Below, in pieces: positions 35,414 to 47,130 of a stretch of 64,000 bases of DNA. The notes beneath the pieces were generated by a model. It ran no database searches. It worked only from the letters and a program-made list of their open reading frames with translations, and was not told where the DNA came from. Each line of letters starts with the position of its first letter. Position 1 is the stretch's first letter. A program made the position numbers and the translations under genes. The DNA is from Calendula officinalis. Its lineage: Eukaryota > Streptophyta > Magnoliopsida > Asterales > Asteraceae. The stretch is taken from NCBI GenBank assembly GCA_963853835.1, contig OY970825.1, positions 26,784,835-26,848,834 of the forward strand, in the 5' to 3' direction.

Positions 35414-36106
35414 TGTAGGAAAACCTTGTAGTATTCACATGGCGGAACTTGAATACCACATTACTGGATCTCTACTAATCAATGAGATCACGAGAAAAGA
35501 AGAAGATGAACATTACCTTTAGATTGCTAAAGAAGTGATCCACCTCTACTGCACCACCTGAACACGCTGCAAGACCGCGTTGTACCAACAAAGCAACACA
35601 CAAAGACTTGTGTGTGTGTGTGATGTGTTCGACGAACACCAAACCGAAAACCCTTGGGGTTTTTCTTGGGTTCGGCCGAAAAGAGAGAAAGAGGGAGAGG
35701 CTAGGGTTTTTGTATATTATGAATGGTGTAACCTAAAAACCTTAACCTTAAGCCTTTATTTATAAGGGCTTAAGTTACAGTTAAGTCCTTGGAGTTTAAT
35801 TATGATTAATCTCTTAATTAAACTTCCTATTGACACTTTAAACCCTTGGACTTTTACTAGTTAATTAATTGATTATTAATTAACTGTCCGTTAAATACTT
35901 AACCTAATATTTAACCATCCTCACAAATAATAATTAACTTATTATTATTTATTCTCTTCTTTATAATTAACTTAACTAGTTAATTATTCCACACAACTTA
36001 CTTTATTCGATTGTCCATTATTGGGTGTGTAGTGGTGTGACCCTTTAGTGTCTTATAACATTGGACACGGTGACACGTGTACTTATCTGTGCACATAAAT
36101 CCTTCA
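35414..36106 (-). repeat. 5' LTR of Copia A
   Basis: 693 bp; the primer-binding site follows at once on the minus strand (complement of 35400-35412). Confidence 0.95.
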
Positions 36107-36111
36107 AACAC

Positions 36112-39042
36112 TACCTCTGTAACCATTCCGGTATTCAAAGGAGAAGGTTATGAAAACTGGAGTCTTCGTATGAAAACTATCCTTCGATCACGTGATCTGT
36201 GGGATGTAGTATATCCGGGTCTCACAGCAACAAACGGCAGAGACGACAAAAATAGAGAGGCGAGAAGGAAAGATGCTCAAGCTATGACAATCATTCAGCA
36301 AGGTGTACACGATAACCTGTTTTCCAGAATAGCGGCAGCCGACACTGCAAAAGATACATGGGAAATTCTTCGAATAGAATATCAGGGTGATTCTCAAGTC
36401 CAATCAGTTAAGCTACAAGGACTACCAAGAGCATTGGAAAATATGTCTATGAAAGATGATGAAGTAGTAGGTGACTACTTCTCACGTGTTATGGATAATG
36501 CTGGCCAACAAAGATCATACGGAGAAGAACTTACCGACCAAAAGATTGTTGAGAAAATTCTTAGGAGTTTATCCCCTAAGTTTGATTACGTGATACCCAC
36601 CATAGAAGTGGTGTTTGATATGGCCGATGTCACCCTCGTAAAGCTCATGGGACTTCTACAGTCTCAAGAGGAAAGAATCAGTGGTCGAGCCTCTCTTGAT
36701 AAACCACTTAAGACACCTGATCGACAAGATGAGCAGGCCCTACAAGTTGTTCAGGAACCGAACAGATTTTATCGCGGGAGAGGACGTGATCGAGGCTTTA
36801 GAGGAAGAGGAGCTGGTCGTGGAAGAGGTGGCTTTGACAAAAGCAAGGTCCCTCAATGCTATGTATGTAAAAAATATGGCCACTTAAAAAAGGATTGCTG
36901 GTATAACGATGAAAACCAAGTCAATATAGCAGAAAATGAAGAAGGTGCAGAGCCAGATGACCAACATTTGTTACTGGCAGTTATTTCTCCTCAAGAATCT
37001 GTCCTCGATGATCAATACATGCTAGTGACCAACACCGGTAAACACGATAGCTCTAATCATTTATGGTTCATTGATTCTGGTTGCTCGAATCATATGAGAG
37101 GATCTAAAGACAACTTTGTGAACATGGACGAGTCATTCCATTTACAAGTTCGATTGGGTGACAAAAAGAAGTTGGATGTTAAAGGAAAAGGGACTGCCAA
37201 GATTTATACAAGTGACAACACATACAAGATACTAGACAATGTCTATTATGCCCCCAAGCTTGAATACAACCTTCTTAGTGTTGGGCAACTCATGAAGAAT
37301 GGTTATTCACTACTATTTGATGATAATATGTGTGTACTCAAAAGCAAAACAACAGGAAAGATTGTGATGAAGGTTGCGGTGGCAAATAACAACATGTTTA
37401 TTTTTTATGCAACGAGAATGACTTCGACTCATGCTCTGATCTCCAAATGTGATGATGGAGCATTTCGTTGGCATTGTAGATTTGGCCACCTACACTTTGA
37501 AGGGTTAAAACACCTATACAACAAGAAGATGGTGTGGGGGCTGCCTAAGCTCAACACATCTGTAACGTGTGAAGCATGCATCACGGGTAAACAAGCAAGG
37601 TACCCTTTTCAGTCGACATCATGGCGTGCAAAAAGTAAACTGGAGTTGATTCACACAGACTTGTGTGGACCTATGCAAGTCCCGAGCTTAGGTAACAACT
37701 TTTACTTCCTACTTTTTATTGATGATCTAACTCGAATGTGTTGGGTTTATTTTTTGACTAACAAGAATGACGCATTTAATAAATTCAAACTCTTTAAAGT
37801 AATGGTTGAAAAAGAAAATGGGTGCTTCATCAAATTCCTTCGGTCAAATAGAGGGGGCGAATTTTGTTCACAAGAATTTAATGGGTACTGTGAAAAAGCT
37901 GGAATCAAAAGAGAGCTTACCATTCCTTACACCCCTCAACATAATGGTGTAGTGGAAAGGAAAAACTGAACAATCATGAATTTGATAAGAAGTATGTTAC
38001 AAGAAAGAGAGCTACCTAATTTCCTTTGGGCTGAAGCTGTTGCTACAGCTGTCTATGTGCTTAATCGATCACCTACTAAAGCACTTGTAGACCAGACCCC
38101 ATTTGAAGCATGGACAGGAAAAAGACCTACTGTCTCTCACTTGAAAGTCTTTGGGTGCGTTGCATATGGTCTAATTCCTTCCCAATTGAAAAAAAGTTAG
38201 ACAACAAATCTGAAAAAAATATTTTTATTGGATACTCAAGTCAAAGCCATGGGTACAGGTTGTACAATCCTGACACCAAAAAAATCTCTCCAAAAGAGAT
38301 GTAGTTTTCCTTGAAGATTCTAATTGGGTGTGGGGCCAAGAAAAAGCAACACAAAAACAATCCCATACTTTTATTGACCCATTTCATGTTGAATCAAATC
38401 CCACCATACCTACTAGTACTATCCCTAATGCTACTAGTATTTCCCCAACCACTCTTGAGTCAAATCATACTTCTCCTACCAACCAACCTAGTACATCCAC
38501 GGTTCCCATTCGACAAACAATGAAAGGATGTCACATGATACTCCACATATACATAGTACTACTATCTCCATACCTACACATATATCTGATCCGATAAGAA
38601 AAAGAAGAATTAATCCTCCATCATGGCTTAAAGACTATCAAAGTGGAGAAGGGTTGTCTGAAGAAGAAGGTGATATTGTTTCTTGCCAATTTGCTCTTAA
38701 TGTTTCTAACCCACTCACATATAATGAAGCATTTAAACATAAGAAGTGGCAAGAAGCAATGCATGCAGAATTATTGGCCATCGAAAAAACAAAACTTGGC
38801 GGTTGGTATATCTCCCACCAGGCAAAAACAAAGTAGGGGTTAAATGGTTATTCAAAACCAAAGTTGGAGCTAATGGTGAAGTCGTAAAACACAAAGCAAG
38901 GCTCGTGGCCAAGGGCTACTCTCAACAACATGGTATTGATTTTCAAGAAACGTTTGCCCCCAGTTGCTCGATTTGAAACTATACGAGTAGTTCTTTTGTA
39001 GCTGCTCAAATGGGGTGGCTTGTACAACAACTAGATGTGAAG
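36112..39042 (+). pseudogene. Copia B gag-pol, first part
   Basis: Continues the gag begun at 27963. Order: capsid (UBN2 family, with GEGYENWSLRMKTIL and LTDQKIVEKILRSL); an Arg-Gly-rich linker; zinc knuckle CYVCKKYGHLKKDC; protease LWFIDSGCSNHM; pre-integrase HCRFGHLH and CEACITGK; integrase HTDLCGPM. The second integrase catalytic residue is changed: LRSNRGGEF instead of D-R-G-G-E. A stop follows ERKN at 37969, with further frameshifts near 38195, 38300, 38810 and 38965 before the reverse transcriptase start (WLFKTKVGANGEVVKHKARL). LTR C interrupts at 39047. Confidence 0.9.
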
Positions 39043-39047
39043 TTAGC

Positions 39048-41109
39048 TGTAACGACCCGAAATTTGAATAAAATAAATTATGGAAAAAATATGATAAATA
39101 AGGATAAATCGTTTAAAACACGTAGGAATTGGTTTCGTGTCATTTGGACATCGTACGAGGAAGTTATGGGCGAAACCGGGTCGAGATAAAGTTGAAAAAG
39201 TGCAGCCTCGGACACCTGAGGAGTTCGCGACGCGAACTCCGGTTGGCGATTCGCGAAGTCGAGGCGGGGAATTTGGGGTTTTGAGACACGGTGTTCGCGA
39301 CCCGTTCCCGATCGCGAGGTGTTCCCGACGCGCGAAGTTCACGGCGCGAACTTCCCCTTCGCGGCGCGAACTTGTGTCGAGCAGTATTAAAATCGGGTTT
39401 AAGCTAGGATTTGCTCATTTCACCCCCAATTGTGGTGCAGCCGATCCTAGAGAGAGAAATAGGCGATTTTGGTGTTCTTGAGCTCAGATCTTCACCATCT
39501 TGAAGGATCTAAACATCAAAGGTAAGATTTCTTGATTGTTGATGATATCTAGCTAGTTATGAACTTTATTTGGGGAAATTTGGTGGTTTGGGTAACCTAC
39601 CAAGTCATCTTTGGAGAAGATGACTAAGATGAGTGTAGAAAACTCTTTGTAAGCTTAAGAACCTTGTGTTCTTCTTGGATCTGGGTTTTGTTGATAGAAA
39701 TCTTGAGCTAGGGTTTTGGGGTTTCACCAAGTTGGATGAACTTGGTGTTAAGAATGATGTTATGGAGTTATTGGTAACTAGTTGTGGATAATAACTAGAT
39801 TTTATGATGATATGGATGATAGGTCAAGAAGACCTAAAGATTGGTGACATTTCACAAATTGGATAGCAAGGATTCGTATTGATAGACACGATTTGGAGTT
39901 AGCTTGGCTAAGGTGAGTACATGTGAACTTTAAAACTGGGTACATAGCGGTAAAGAGATATTTTTAATATGTGATTATTAATGATAAACTAGTTATTTAA
40001 TTTCTTTATATTAACTAGTTGCTTGATTGTGTGAATACTAAGTGAGATTAGTATATGGAAAGTTTGTAAGATGGCCTTATGACATTGATGTTAGATGTGA
40101 CACATAGTCACATGAAATAGTTATGACGGGTAGATTGAAATAGGGCAGGTACATGATAGATTTGGAGGCATTCTGGATTATCATGGTATCTTGAATAAAA
40201 CTGATGAGTCGGAGGCATTCCGATCACCCAACAAGATGTTGGATCTTACTGAACTGGAGGCATTCTGGTTAGTAAGATGAAGATAGGTCACTTTGGCTGA
40301 ACACTGTGGCAATGGGGGTTCTTGTTGGAGCAAAACACAGATCAACTTATTACTGATGCTGCAGTTAGTACTGATCACTTAGTACTGATGGGGCAGAATT
40401 GATTAATACTGAGAAGTTGATACTGATGATACTATAACTTAGTTACTACTGATCATGCAAAGATTGAAGATACTACTGATCATTGTAGTTACTACTGACG
40501 ATGTATCTGGACTTACTACTGATCACCAAGTTTACTACTGATCTTCATATTTACTACTGGTGATTGGTTTTACTACTGACAACACGTTTTTGAAGAATAT
40601 CAAGTCCGAGATCTTCGTATAGATAGTTATAGAATGTAAATCAATGTATATTATTATTATTCGATGTAAATCAAGTCCTAGAATAACTAGGGTAAATAGT
40701 TTAGCTTCAAGGACTATTATAAATAGTTCCTTACGAATTGTAAACGTACGTGTGTATTGTTAACTCAATAATATACATTGAAGCTTTTTGTGAAACTGTG
40801 TTCTTAATACTTTCGCATATTGTTCTTACAGTTCATTGTTCTTAATATATTGATATAGTGTTGATCCGCTGCAACTTCTATCATCAATTAGATCTAAGGT
40901 GTTTATTAACTTGTTTATAGTTAATCGATCCTGACAGTTCTACTGAATCGGAGGCATTCCGGTTAGTAGGGCAAAATGGGGTCTCGTTGGATTGGAGGCA
41001 TTCCGAACAACTTGACGGGTCGAATAGGCTATGAATGAATGTGATAGAATCACCGAAGAGGTGATTGATGTATATGAATGAGATAGGGTTACCACGGAGG
41101 TAACTAAAG

Positions 41110-41140
<31 letters not shown>

Positions 41141-41519
41141 ATTTATATATATTTATATATCTATTAAATGTGATTATTAATAAATGTGATTATTTATATA
41201 CATTAATATCGGGTCTAAACCCATGTATCTCACGAGACTATTTTGTCTCACGTACTACTTTGTTTTTGGCTATGTACTCAGGTTCAGGATCGATGGATTA
41301 GAGGGCCGCTTTAGAAGTGGCCTTGTGTTGATTAGCTCGGGAGCTCGTAGGTAGTTCTCGTTTATCCTATGGCTATGATATTGTTTTTGTAACACCGACT
41401 TTAATACTCTGATAAACTTTGATGGTTTTGTTAAACCGTATAATTGGGGAATATCGGAATTGTAAAGTTTTCATTTAAAAATATGTTTTAAAAAGTGTTT
41501 TGAAAATTGAGGTGTTACA
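39048..41519 (+). mobile_element. Solo LTR C (Gypsy type), split by LTR D
   Basis: TGTAACGACCCG to GAGGTGTTACA with TTAGC duplicated (39043-39047 and 41520-41524), in the reverse transcriptase of Copia B. The net length is about 1853 bp, the same family as solo LTR 1 and the G LTR. A CpG-rich block of GTTCGCGACGCGAAC-like palindromes lies at 39220-39385. Diverged TCGGAGGCATTCCG units recur around 40160-40270 and 40945-41010. Confidence 0.88.
40323..40936 (+). mobile_element. Solo LTR D, 614 bp
   Basis: TGTTGGAGC to CCTGACA with GTTCT duplicated (40318-40322 and 40937-40941). No coding sequence. Its first half is an array of about a dozen TACTACTGATC-like words (40360-40585) at irregular spacing. 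The superfamily is undetermined; LTR ends and size fit Copia. Confidence 0.82.
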
Positions 41520-41524
41520 TTAGC

Positions 41525-42737
41525 CTTTTTAAATGGTGATCTGGATGAAGAAATATACGTCGAGCAACCGGAGGGATTCGTTGTTCAAGGCAAGGAAGAC
41601 ATGGTGTACAAACTAAATAAGGCTTTGTATGGCCTGAAGCAGGCTCCACGTGCCTGGTATGCAAAGATTGATGGGTATTTTATGGAGAACGGTTATAAAA
41701 GGAGTCACAATGAGCCTACGTTGTACATTAAAAGGAGTAACACAGGTGATGTAATTTATGTGTGTTTATATGTAGATGATATCATCTACACTTCCTCTTG
41801 TGATAGCATGATCAGTGAGTTCAAACAAGGGATGGAGCAGACATTTGAAATGACTGACATGGGTTTATTGAAGTATTTTTTGGGCCTTGAAGTAAAGCAA
41901 ACCAACAATGGAATTTATCTTTGTCAAGAAAAGTATGCTCAAACCTTGTTATCTCGATTTGGAATGAGCAATTATCGGGAAGAGAATACTCCTATGAATT
42001 GTAATGAGAAACTTCAACTCAATGATGGAGCAGATAAAGTTAATGAGGAGACATACAGAAGTATGGTAGGAGGGCTTATATACTTGACTCACACTAAGCC
42101 AGATTTGACCTATGTTGTAAGTCAAGTGTCAAGATTTATGCAACAACCTTCCAAAATTCATTCGGGAGCTGCTCGTAGAATCTTAAGGTTTGTTGGCAGT
42201 ACTACGAACTCTGGAATATGGTATAAGAAGACCGCGGGAATCAAGTTGGTGGGATATAGTGACAGTGACTGGGCCAGTTGCATTGATGATCGAAAGAGTC
42301 TCTCAGCATACACCTTTTCGTTAGGCAGTGGTGCAGTTGCTTGGAGCTCAAAGAAGCAACACACGGTTGCTTTATCAAGTACCGAAGCAGAATACATATC
42401 AGCTACAGGTGCCACTTGTCAAGCAATCTGGTTTCGAAGAATTCTTGAGGATCTCGGGTTTAGACAAAGTGAACCCACTGTGATTTTTTTTTACAACAGG
42501 TCTACAATTAATTTATCTAAAAATCTTGTCATGCATAGTCGTACTAAGCACATCGAGTTAAAGTATCACTTTATTAGAGATATGATTATTCAACAGCAAG
42601 TAAGTCTTGAATATTGCAGCACTCACGAACAACTTGCAGATATACTCACTAAGGCATTGTCAAGAGAAAAGTTTGTCTACTTTAGTTACAAGCTTGGAGT
42701 GATGAAGTTTGGATCAAGGGAGGATGAAGAAAAATGA
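41525..42737 (+). pseudogene. Copia B pol, end of reverse transcriptase and RNase H
   Basis: Resumes after LTR C with FLNGDLDEEIYVEQPEGF, then LNKALYGLKQAPRAWY, the palm LYVDDIIY, and RNase H with YSDSDWA and SSTEAEY. The third RNase H box reads FFYNRST in place of FCDNKS, losing an acidic catalytic residue. It ends just before the 3' LTR. Long and open (378 codons) but part of a broken polyprotein. Confidence 0.9.
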
Positions 42738-43033
42738 TTCAAATTTCCATATTTTCAGGAACTCTTTAAACATACACGTGGAGAAAGTTTGTTACGTTAA
42801 GATAGTTTGTTTTGAATAAAAAGCCTAACAAATCTTATAGTTAGGATGTGCTATTATTTAGGGTTGTTGAGGCTTTTACGTTTGTTTACGTTTGTTTCCT
42901 TCCTATTTAAAGTCTGGTCATTTCTCCAATTGTATTTACACAAAAAAGCTTTCTTGAATAGAAGAGTTCTCTGACTACAAATAATTTATTCTTCTATATT
43001 CTATATTATACTATTTGTACTCTTTTACCAACA
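42725..43033 (+). repeat. 3' LTR of Copia B
   Basis: 309 bp, about 14 differences from the 5' copy by hand count. The pol frame overlaps its first bases. Confidence 0.92.
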
Positions 43034-43944
43034 TCCTTGAAACACCTACCTCTAGCAACTTTCTTTTAACCACCGGTTTATTTGTATAAATATCCACCAT
43101 TTGACTTGGAAGTCAAACTCAAAAGGAAAGATTCCTTTGTTGCTTTGTCTGTTGTCTTTCACGCCCATTTCCCCTGTACACACTACTCTCTTTGTATTAT
43201 TTCAAACCTTTCTTGCAATGACAACTCCAAGGTAGTTTTGACTACCCAAACTCCCATTAATCTTTCTTTATCTCAAATCCTTCAATTCTACTTTACCACC
43301 TTTAAAAACCCTCCAGTGAATATTAGCAAGAAAACTCTCCCAACACTTAGAAAATCCGGCTAGCACTATTACACCCACATATCAAACTTCAAAACACCAT
43401 ATCTTCCTCATTTTAAGTCCAAATTAAGTGATTCAAGTTGCATAATCTCCATAGAAGCTTCCTCTACAACATTCCACCTTTAAAACACTCATCAAGTTGC
43501 AATAAATCAGTCGAAATTGCTTCTCAAACTGCTGTCCACTTTTTGAAGTTTTCATATTCTTCGTTTTACTAAGAAGATCCATCTCTTTTAGTGCTTTGGA
43601 GAAGAAGGTGAACACATCCAAGTCCCAAAACATCCTTACCAAAAGCCTTGTAGCTGAGGCGTTGTTTGAGCATATCATTCATAACACTTTGTTGCTAATT
43701 TATCGACTCGGGTGAGTTTCACGGCCCCTCTTTTTACTAAGTTTTACATATTTTGGGGTGAGAAACATATTAATTGTTTTATAAATATATGTTTATACAT
43801 TTTGGTATAGTTGATAATCTTTAAAGTGACGAGTCATGCTTAAACAATAAGTTGATATAACTAGTCTTTTGAAAACATTATATGATAGCAAAACTTGCTG
43901 AAATTTTGAATATGTGATGTTCACTATAATTACGATCTGAAATG

Positions 43945-44095
43945 AGTTAAATGAATACTTGCCATGAGTTTGGTGAATACTTGTCATGAGTTTGGTGAAT
44001 ACTTGCCATGAGGGTGAATACATGCCATGAGATTGGCGAATACTTGCCATTAGATTGGTGAATACTTGTCATGAGTTTGGTTAATACATGCCATA
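43945..44095 (+). repeat. Minisatellite in solo LTR H, unit about 24-30 bp
   Basis: Six or so copies of GGTGAATACTTGCCATGAGTTT with variants. It lies in the 3' half of solo LTR H. Confidence 0.85.
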
Positions 44096-44544
44096 AGGCG
44101 ATGTACACACTGTGAAACTAAGATGTAACACTACATCTAGAACAAAAGAATTCAAAGACTATTTCAGTACACGAGTTGTACTAGCAAATATTTTGGAATA
44201 AATCAATGATTTATAGAGTCATAAACCTGTGAGCTCACCAACCTTTGTGTTGACACTTTTTCTAATATGTTTCTCAGGTACTTTAGCTTGAAGTATTTTG
44301 CATGGCATTTGAACAAACGAGATTACCACTTTTGGGAAAATCGTATTTTATCTAGTACGAAGTCAAGTTTGTCAACTTGAAGTCTATATAATAGACATTT
44401 TATAAAAATCGATTGTCGCAAAGTTTAACAATTGGTAATCCATTTTTATGCTATGTTTTACTGTTGATCGATTGTTGTGATATCCGATGTAAGTCGCATG
44501 CCCGTTCTTCTGCAAAACCAGTTTTGACGGGGTGTGACAAAAAC

Positions 44545-44687
44545 ATTCTCGCACGGAAAGTAATGGAAGCACAAGTTCTTCACGTAGCAATACATTTCGT
44601 TCAAACACCAACAGGGCCCGCAGTCAGCTTCTAGAAACTCATCTAGCAAAATTATTTAAACAAAACATAAAAGTTGAACATAAACAG
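44545..44687 (+). pseudogene. VPS51-like exon, downstream half
   Basis: Joined to 26941, the frame continues through a Ser/Arg-rich stretch to RARSQLLETHLAKLFKQ, a well conserved part of plant VPS51. A GT donor follows at 44688. The reading frame across the LTR H insertion is uninterrupted, so the exon was intact when H inserted. Confidence 0.78.
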
Positions 44688-44750
44688 GTATCATATGATA
44701 TGATTCTAAATTTCTATTATATATTTCTTATACAATTGATTGTGTTGCAG

Positions 44751-44923
44751 AATCTGTTGTGATGACTATTGTAAAACAGTGTCTTAAAAGTTTACAAGAG
44801 TTTGTTAGGCTGTATACGTTTAATCGAAGTGGATTTCAACAAATTCAGTTGGATATGCAATATAGAATTACACTCAAAGATAGTGTTGAATATGAAGCTG
44901 CTGTTGAATTCCTGCTTGATGAG
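44751..44923 (+). pseudogene. VPS51-like exon, next in order
   Basis: Reads SLKSLQEF-like CLKSLQEFVRLYTFNRSG, then FQQIQLDMQY and DEAAVDFLLDE-like YEAAVEFLLDE, the C-terminal core of VPS51. Relative to the preceding exon the frame appears one base short at the splice junction (AATCTG where GAATCTG is expected), and one residue is missing before TLKD. Both point to decay. Confidence 0.78.
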
Positions 44924-45038
44924 GTAACCGTTTTTCTCCACAAAAAGGGTCGACACATACACCTTTTTGTCTAATTTTTATAAATAATTAAAGCACTCAA
45001 TTAATAAAAAGTAAACATTAACATATTCTGATGAACAG

Positions 45039-45065
45039 GTAATTATTGGGGCTGCCGAACAGTGT
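45039..45065 (+). pseudogene. Last VPS51-like exon, split by the CACTA element
   Basis: VIIGAAEQC before the CACTA element; LDPSPLEPAILDRLVQAKL directly after it (47131-47181), in frame once the element and one TGT copy are ignored. After QAKL the similarity to VPS51 stops, so the last residues are lost or diverged. Confidence 0.78.
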
Positions 45066-45399
45066 CACTAGTACAGAAAAGGTTTGAAGGTGCGCGTTCC
45101 AAAACATTTATACTGCGGTGGCCGCATTAACAAATCATATTCGCACAATAAGATAAACAGTCGCCCCAACAAACATATTAGTTGGAGCGGTCCATGAGAA
45201 ACCGCAGTAACATATACATTTGTTGGAGCGGGTGTCCTAGCACCGCTGTAACATAACTTTTTAATAGAGCGGTTGACGAAGCCCCGCACCTATATTATAA
45301 CTATTAGTGCGGACGTATGAACCCCGCAGTAACAAAATCATTTGGTGGTGCGGACTTCACATCTTCATCCAGTCACTGCAGCCGTCAGTGCAGCCTCAA

Positions 45400-46409
45400 C
45401 GAGTAAAGTTGCAGATGAAGATGATCCCATTCCGGATTTTGTTGATCCTGAAGATGGGATGATGTTGGCTAAAGTAGCAGAAGAATATCCCGCTTTTCAT
45501 GAAATGATCCAAAGATTCCTCAATAAAAGAACTTATGTTCAGTTTTCTTCACCTTCAACTATGTATCCAAAGGTGTGTAAAGAAACTCTCACGATACCTG
45601 AGCTTTGCAACGTAGCATGTTTGGGTGAAGCTGACTGTTGCATGTTACATATTGCTTCAATGTAAGTTGATATTATTTGTTTAATATTTTGGATATAATT
45701 TAATTTACTAACCATGTCTGTGCTAATATTTTTAAGGTATTTCTATGATAATGCGGCTAATTATGAATGTGCTTTTTTAAATCCTCGGTTAATTGGTGAG
45801 TCAGAATGTCAAAAGCCCGAAATGAAGAGACATATCACAGAAGTTTTCAGCCATCAACAACACCGAACATACATTCTTGCACCTTATATACAAAAGTAAT
45901 TTTTAATTTTCAATTATAAATCTCTACAATATTAACTGTATTTTTAAGTATTTGTGTATATTTGCAGTCGTCACTTGGTCCTCTTTATCATTTGTCCTAA
46001 AACCAATGAAATCTACGTTATCGATTCTTTGCCCCGAGCTGTTAAAAAAGATCACTACCTCTTCGTTAGAGTAATCGAACAAATGTTCCCTCGTAGATTT
46101 GATCGGAAATCTTCAAAGGTATGTATTCAATTACCACTTTTGATAAACAAGCTTAGTTTTAAATTAATTAAGTGCTTGTAATTAATTGCAGTGCAACAAA
46201 CAAAAGGGGAGCTGGGAATGTGGTTATATTGTGATTCAGCATATTCAGGATTTTGTCGAGCATATTCATCATAATTTTTCTGATTTCGTAAGTGTTTATT
46301 AATATAGTTCTATTATAATTTTTGCAATGGTAATAAACTGACTAATTATCTGTAATTTCAGATTTGGGGAGAGGATAAAGTTGTAACAAAACAAGAAATT
46401 GAGGGATAA
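45400..46409 (+). CDS. Ulp1-like (C48) cysteine protease gene in the CACTA element
   Basis: Five exons can be traced: about 45400-45661, 45737-45895, 45968-46118, 46192-46287, 46362-46409 (stop TAA). All splice sites are GT-AG and phases fit, so the last four junctions give one frame of about 230-260 aa. The C48/Ulp1 catalytic triad is intact: His in NRHLVLFII, Asp in YVIDSLP, Cys in SWECGYIV, with a Gln five residues before the Cys region (NKQKGSWECG). Proteases of this group in plants cut SUMO or SUMO-like tails; many copies are tied to transposons and their substrate is unknown. The 5' end is unclear: the frame is open from about 45342 without an ATG before residue 40, so an upstream exon may be missing. 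Confidence 0.75.
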
Positions 46410-46610
46410 ATGGCAAAGTTGATTCCAAGATTATTTAATTGGCATAAGGTTAGATCATGATTTGAAATTGCAAATTAACTCGAACACTTTGTAAAGTTTT
46501 GGCTGTAAATTTTTTGGGCTACTTTTATACAGTGAGAATGTCAAAGATGACTCTCACAAACAAAACAGTTTTATTCCAGTTTTATGTCAGTTTTTGGGTA
46601 TATTGTGTTG

Positions 46611-46611
46611 T

Positions 46612-46672
<61 letters not shown>
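46611..46672. repeat. (TA)n microsatellite in the CACTA element
   Basis: About 60 bp of TA dinucleotides between the protease gene and the right subterminal array. Confidence 0.93.
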
Positions 46673-46678
<6 letters not shown>

Positions 46679-47130
46679 GATACAAATATTGTGGATTTTT
46701 TTTTATTAATATTGAAATGGAATAGAGCGGTTATATATGTTTTGTGCGATATATAATAGGGCGGTGAAAACACTAGGGTGCGACATACTAATAGAGCGGT
46801 GAAAAAGTTAGAGTGCGTTCTATAAAAAGGGCGGTGTGTATATTAGGGTGCGATGTATTAATAGGCGGTGGTAATGTTAGAGTGCGTTTTATAAAAAAGG
46901 CGGTGTATATATTAGGGTGCGATTTATTAATAGGGCGGTGTTCCTTTTTATAGTGCGGTGTCTTTAATAGCGCAGTGTTCCTTTTTATAGGGCGGTGTTT
47001 TTTTTATAGGGCGGTGTTTTTAATAGGGCGGGTCTTTTATTTGTTAATGCACACTTATTTGGTGCGGTTAAAAAACCGTAGCTTCTTATGTTTTTACCCG
47101 CACCTTCAGACCTTTTCTGTACCAGTGTGT

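Larger units (their letters stand above)
27989..36106 (-). mobile_element. Copia element A, nearly complete, reverse orientation
   Basis: The LTRs are 693 bp (27989-28681 and 35414-36106) with a target duplication AACAC (27984-27988 and 36107-36111), inside the gag start of Copia B. On the minus strand the 5' LTR is followed by the primer-binding site TGGTATCAGAGCG, a leader of about 2 kb with an AT tract and a conserved hairpin block, then gag and pol, then the polypurine tract GTGGGAGTC and the 3' LTR. The two LTRs differ at only about ten sites by hand count. Two frameshifts break gag-pol, so this copy is probably inactive though young. Confidence 0.95.
27606..43033 (+). mobile_element. 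Copia element B, interrupted by A and C
   Basis: The LTRs are 309 bp (27606-27914 and 42725-43033) and the target duplication is TCCTT (27601-27605 and 43034-43038). The primer-binding site TGGTATCAGAGC begins at about 27919 and a purine tract GGATCAAGGGAGGA lies before 42725. Without inserts A and C it is about 4.83 kb, normal for Copia. The LTRs differ at about 14 of 309 sites by hand count, so B is older than A. The gag start codon is at 27963, and after nine codons the frame is split by A. Confidence 0.93.
26942..44539 (+). mobile_element. Solo LTR H (about 2.17 kb net), split by Copia B
   Basis: It starts TATGACAACCCTCGG (the expected TG is TA, a likely C-to-T decay on the other strand) and ends GGGGTGTGACA. 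AAAAC is duplicated (26937-26941 and 44540-44544), and the VPS51 reading frame is restored if it is removed. No internal region is left. The two LTR parts are 26942-27605 and 43039-44539. A CGACTCGGGTGAGTTTCACG stretch near 43708 and a minisatellite near 43950 lie in its downstream part. It is probably Gypsy type, by general look only. Confidence 0.8.
45066..47127. mobile_element. CACTA (En/Spm) transposon, 2062 bp, without transposase
   Basis: Termini CACTAGTACAGAAAAGGT and, on the other strand, CACTGGTACAGAAAAGGT, matching over about 28 bp with few differences. The 3-bp TGT duplication (45063-45065 and 47128-47130) is typical for CACTA. Both subterminal regions are arrays of short GC-rich words: left, GGAGCGGT / ACCGCAGTAACA-type (45105-45350); right, AATAGGGCGGTG / AGGGTGCGAT-type (46720-47060). 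No transposase is visible; a Ulp1-like gene fills the middle. Confidence 0.93.

Noticed and set aside
40360..40585. Regularly repeated words, considered as a CRISPR array
   Set aside because: Words are about 11 bp with irregular spacing inside a plant LTR; no CRISPR repeat and no cas genes.
43082..43363. 93-codon open frame
   Set aside because: Within solo LTR H; no known domain.
45342..45399. Start of the CACTA protease at 45342
   Set aside because: The codon there is not ATG and the stretch overlaps the subterminal repeat array; the true 5' end is left open.
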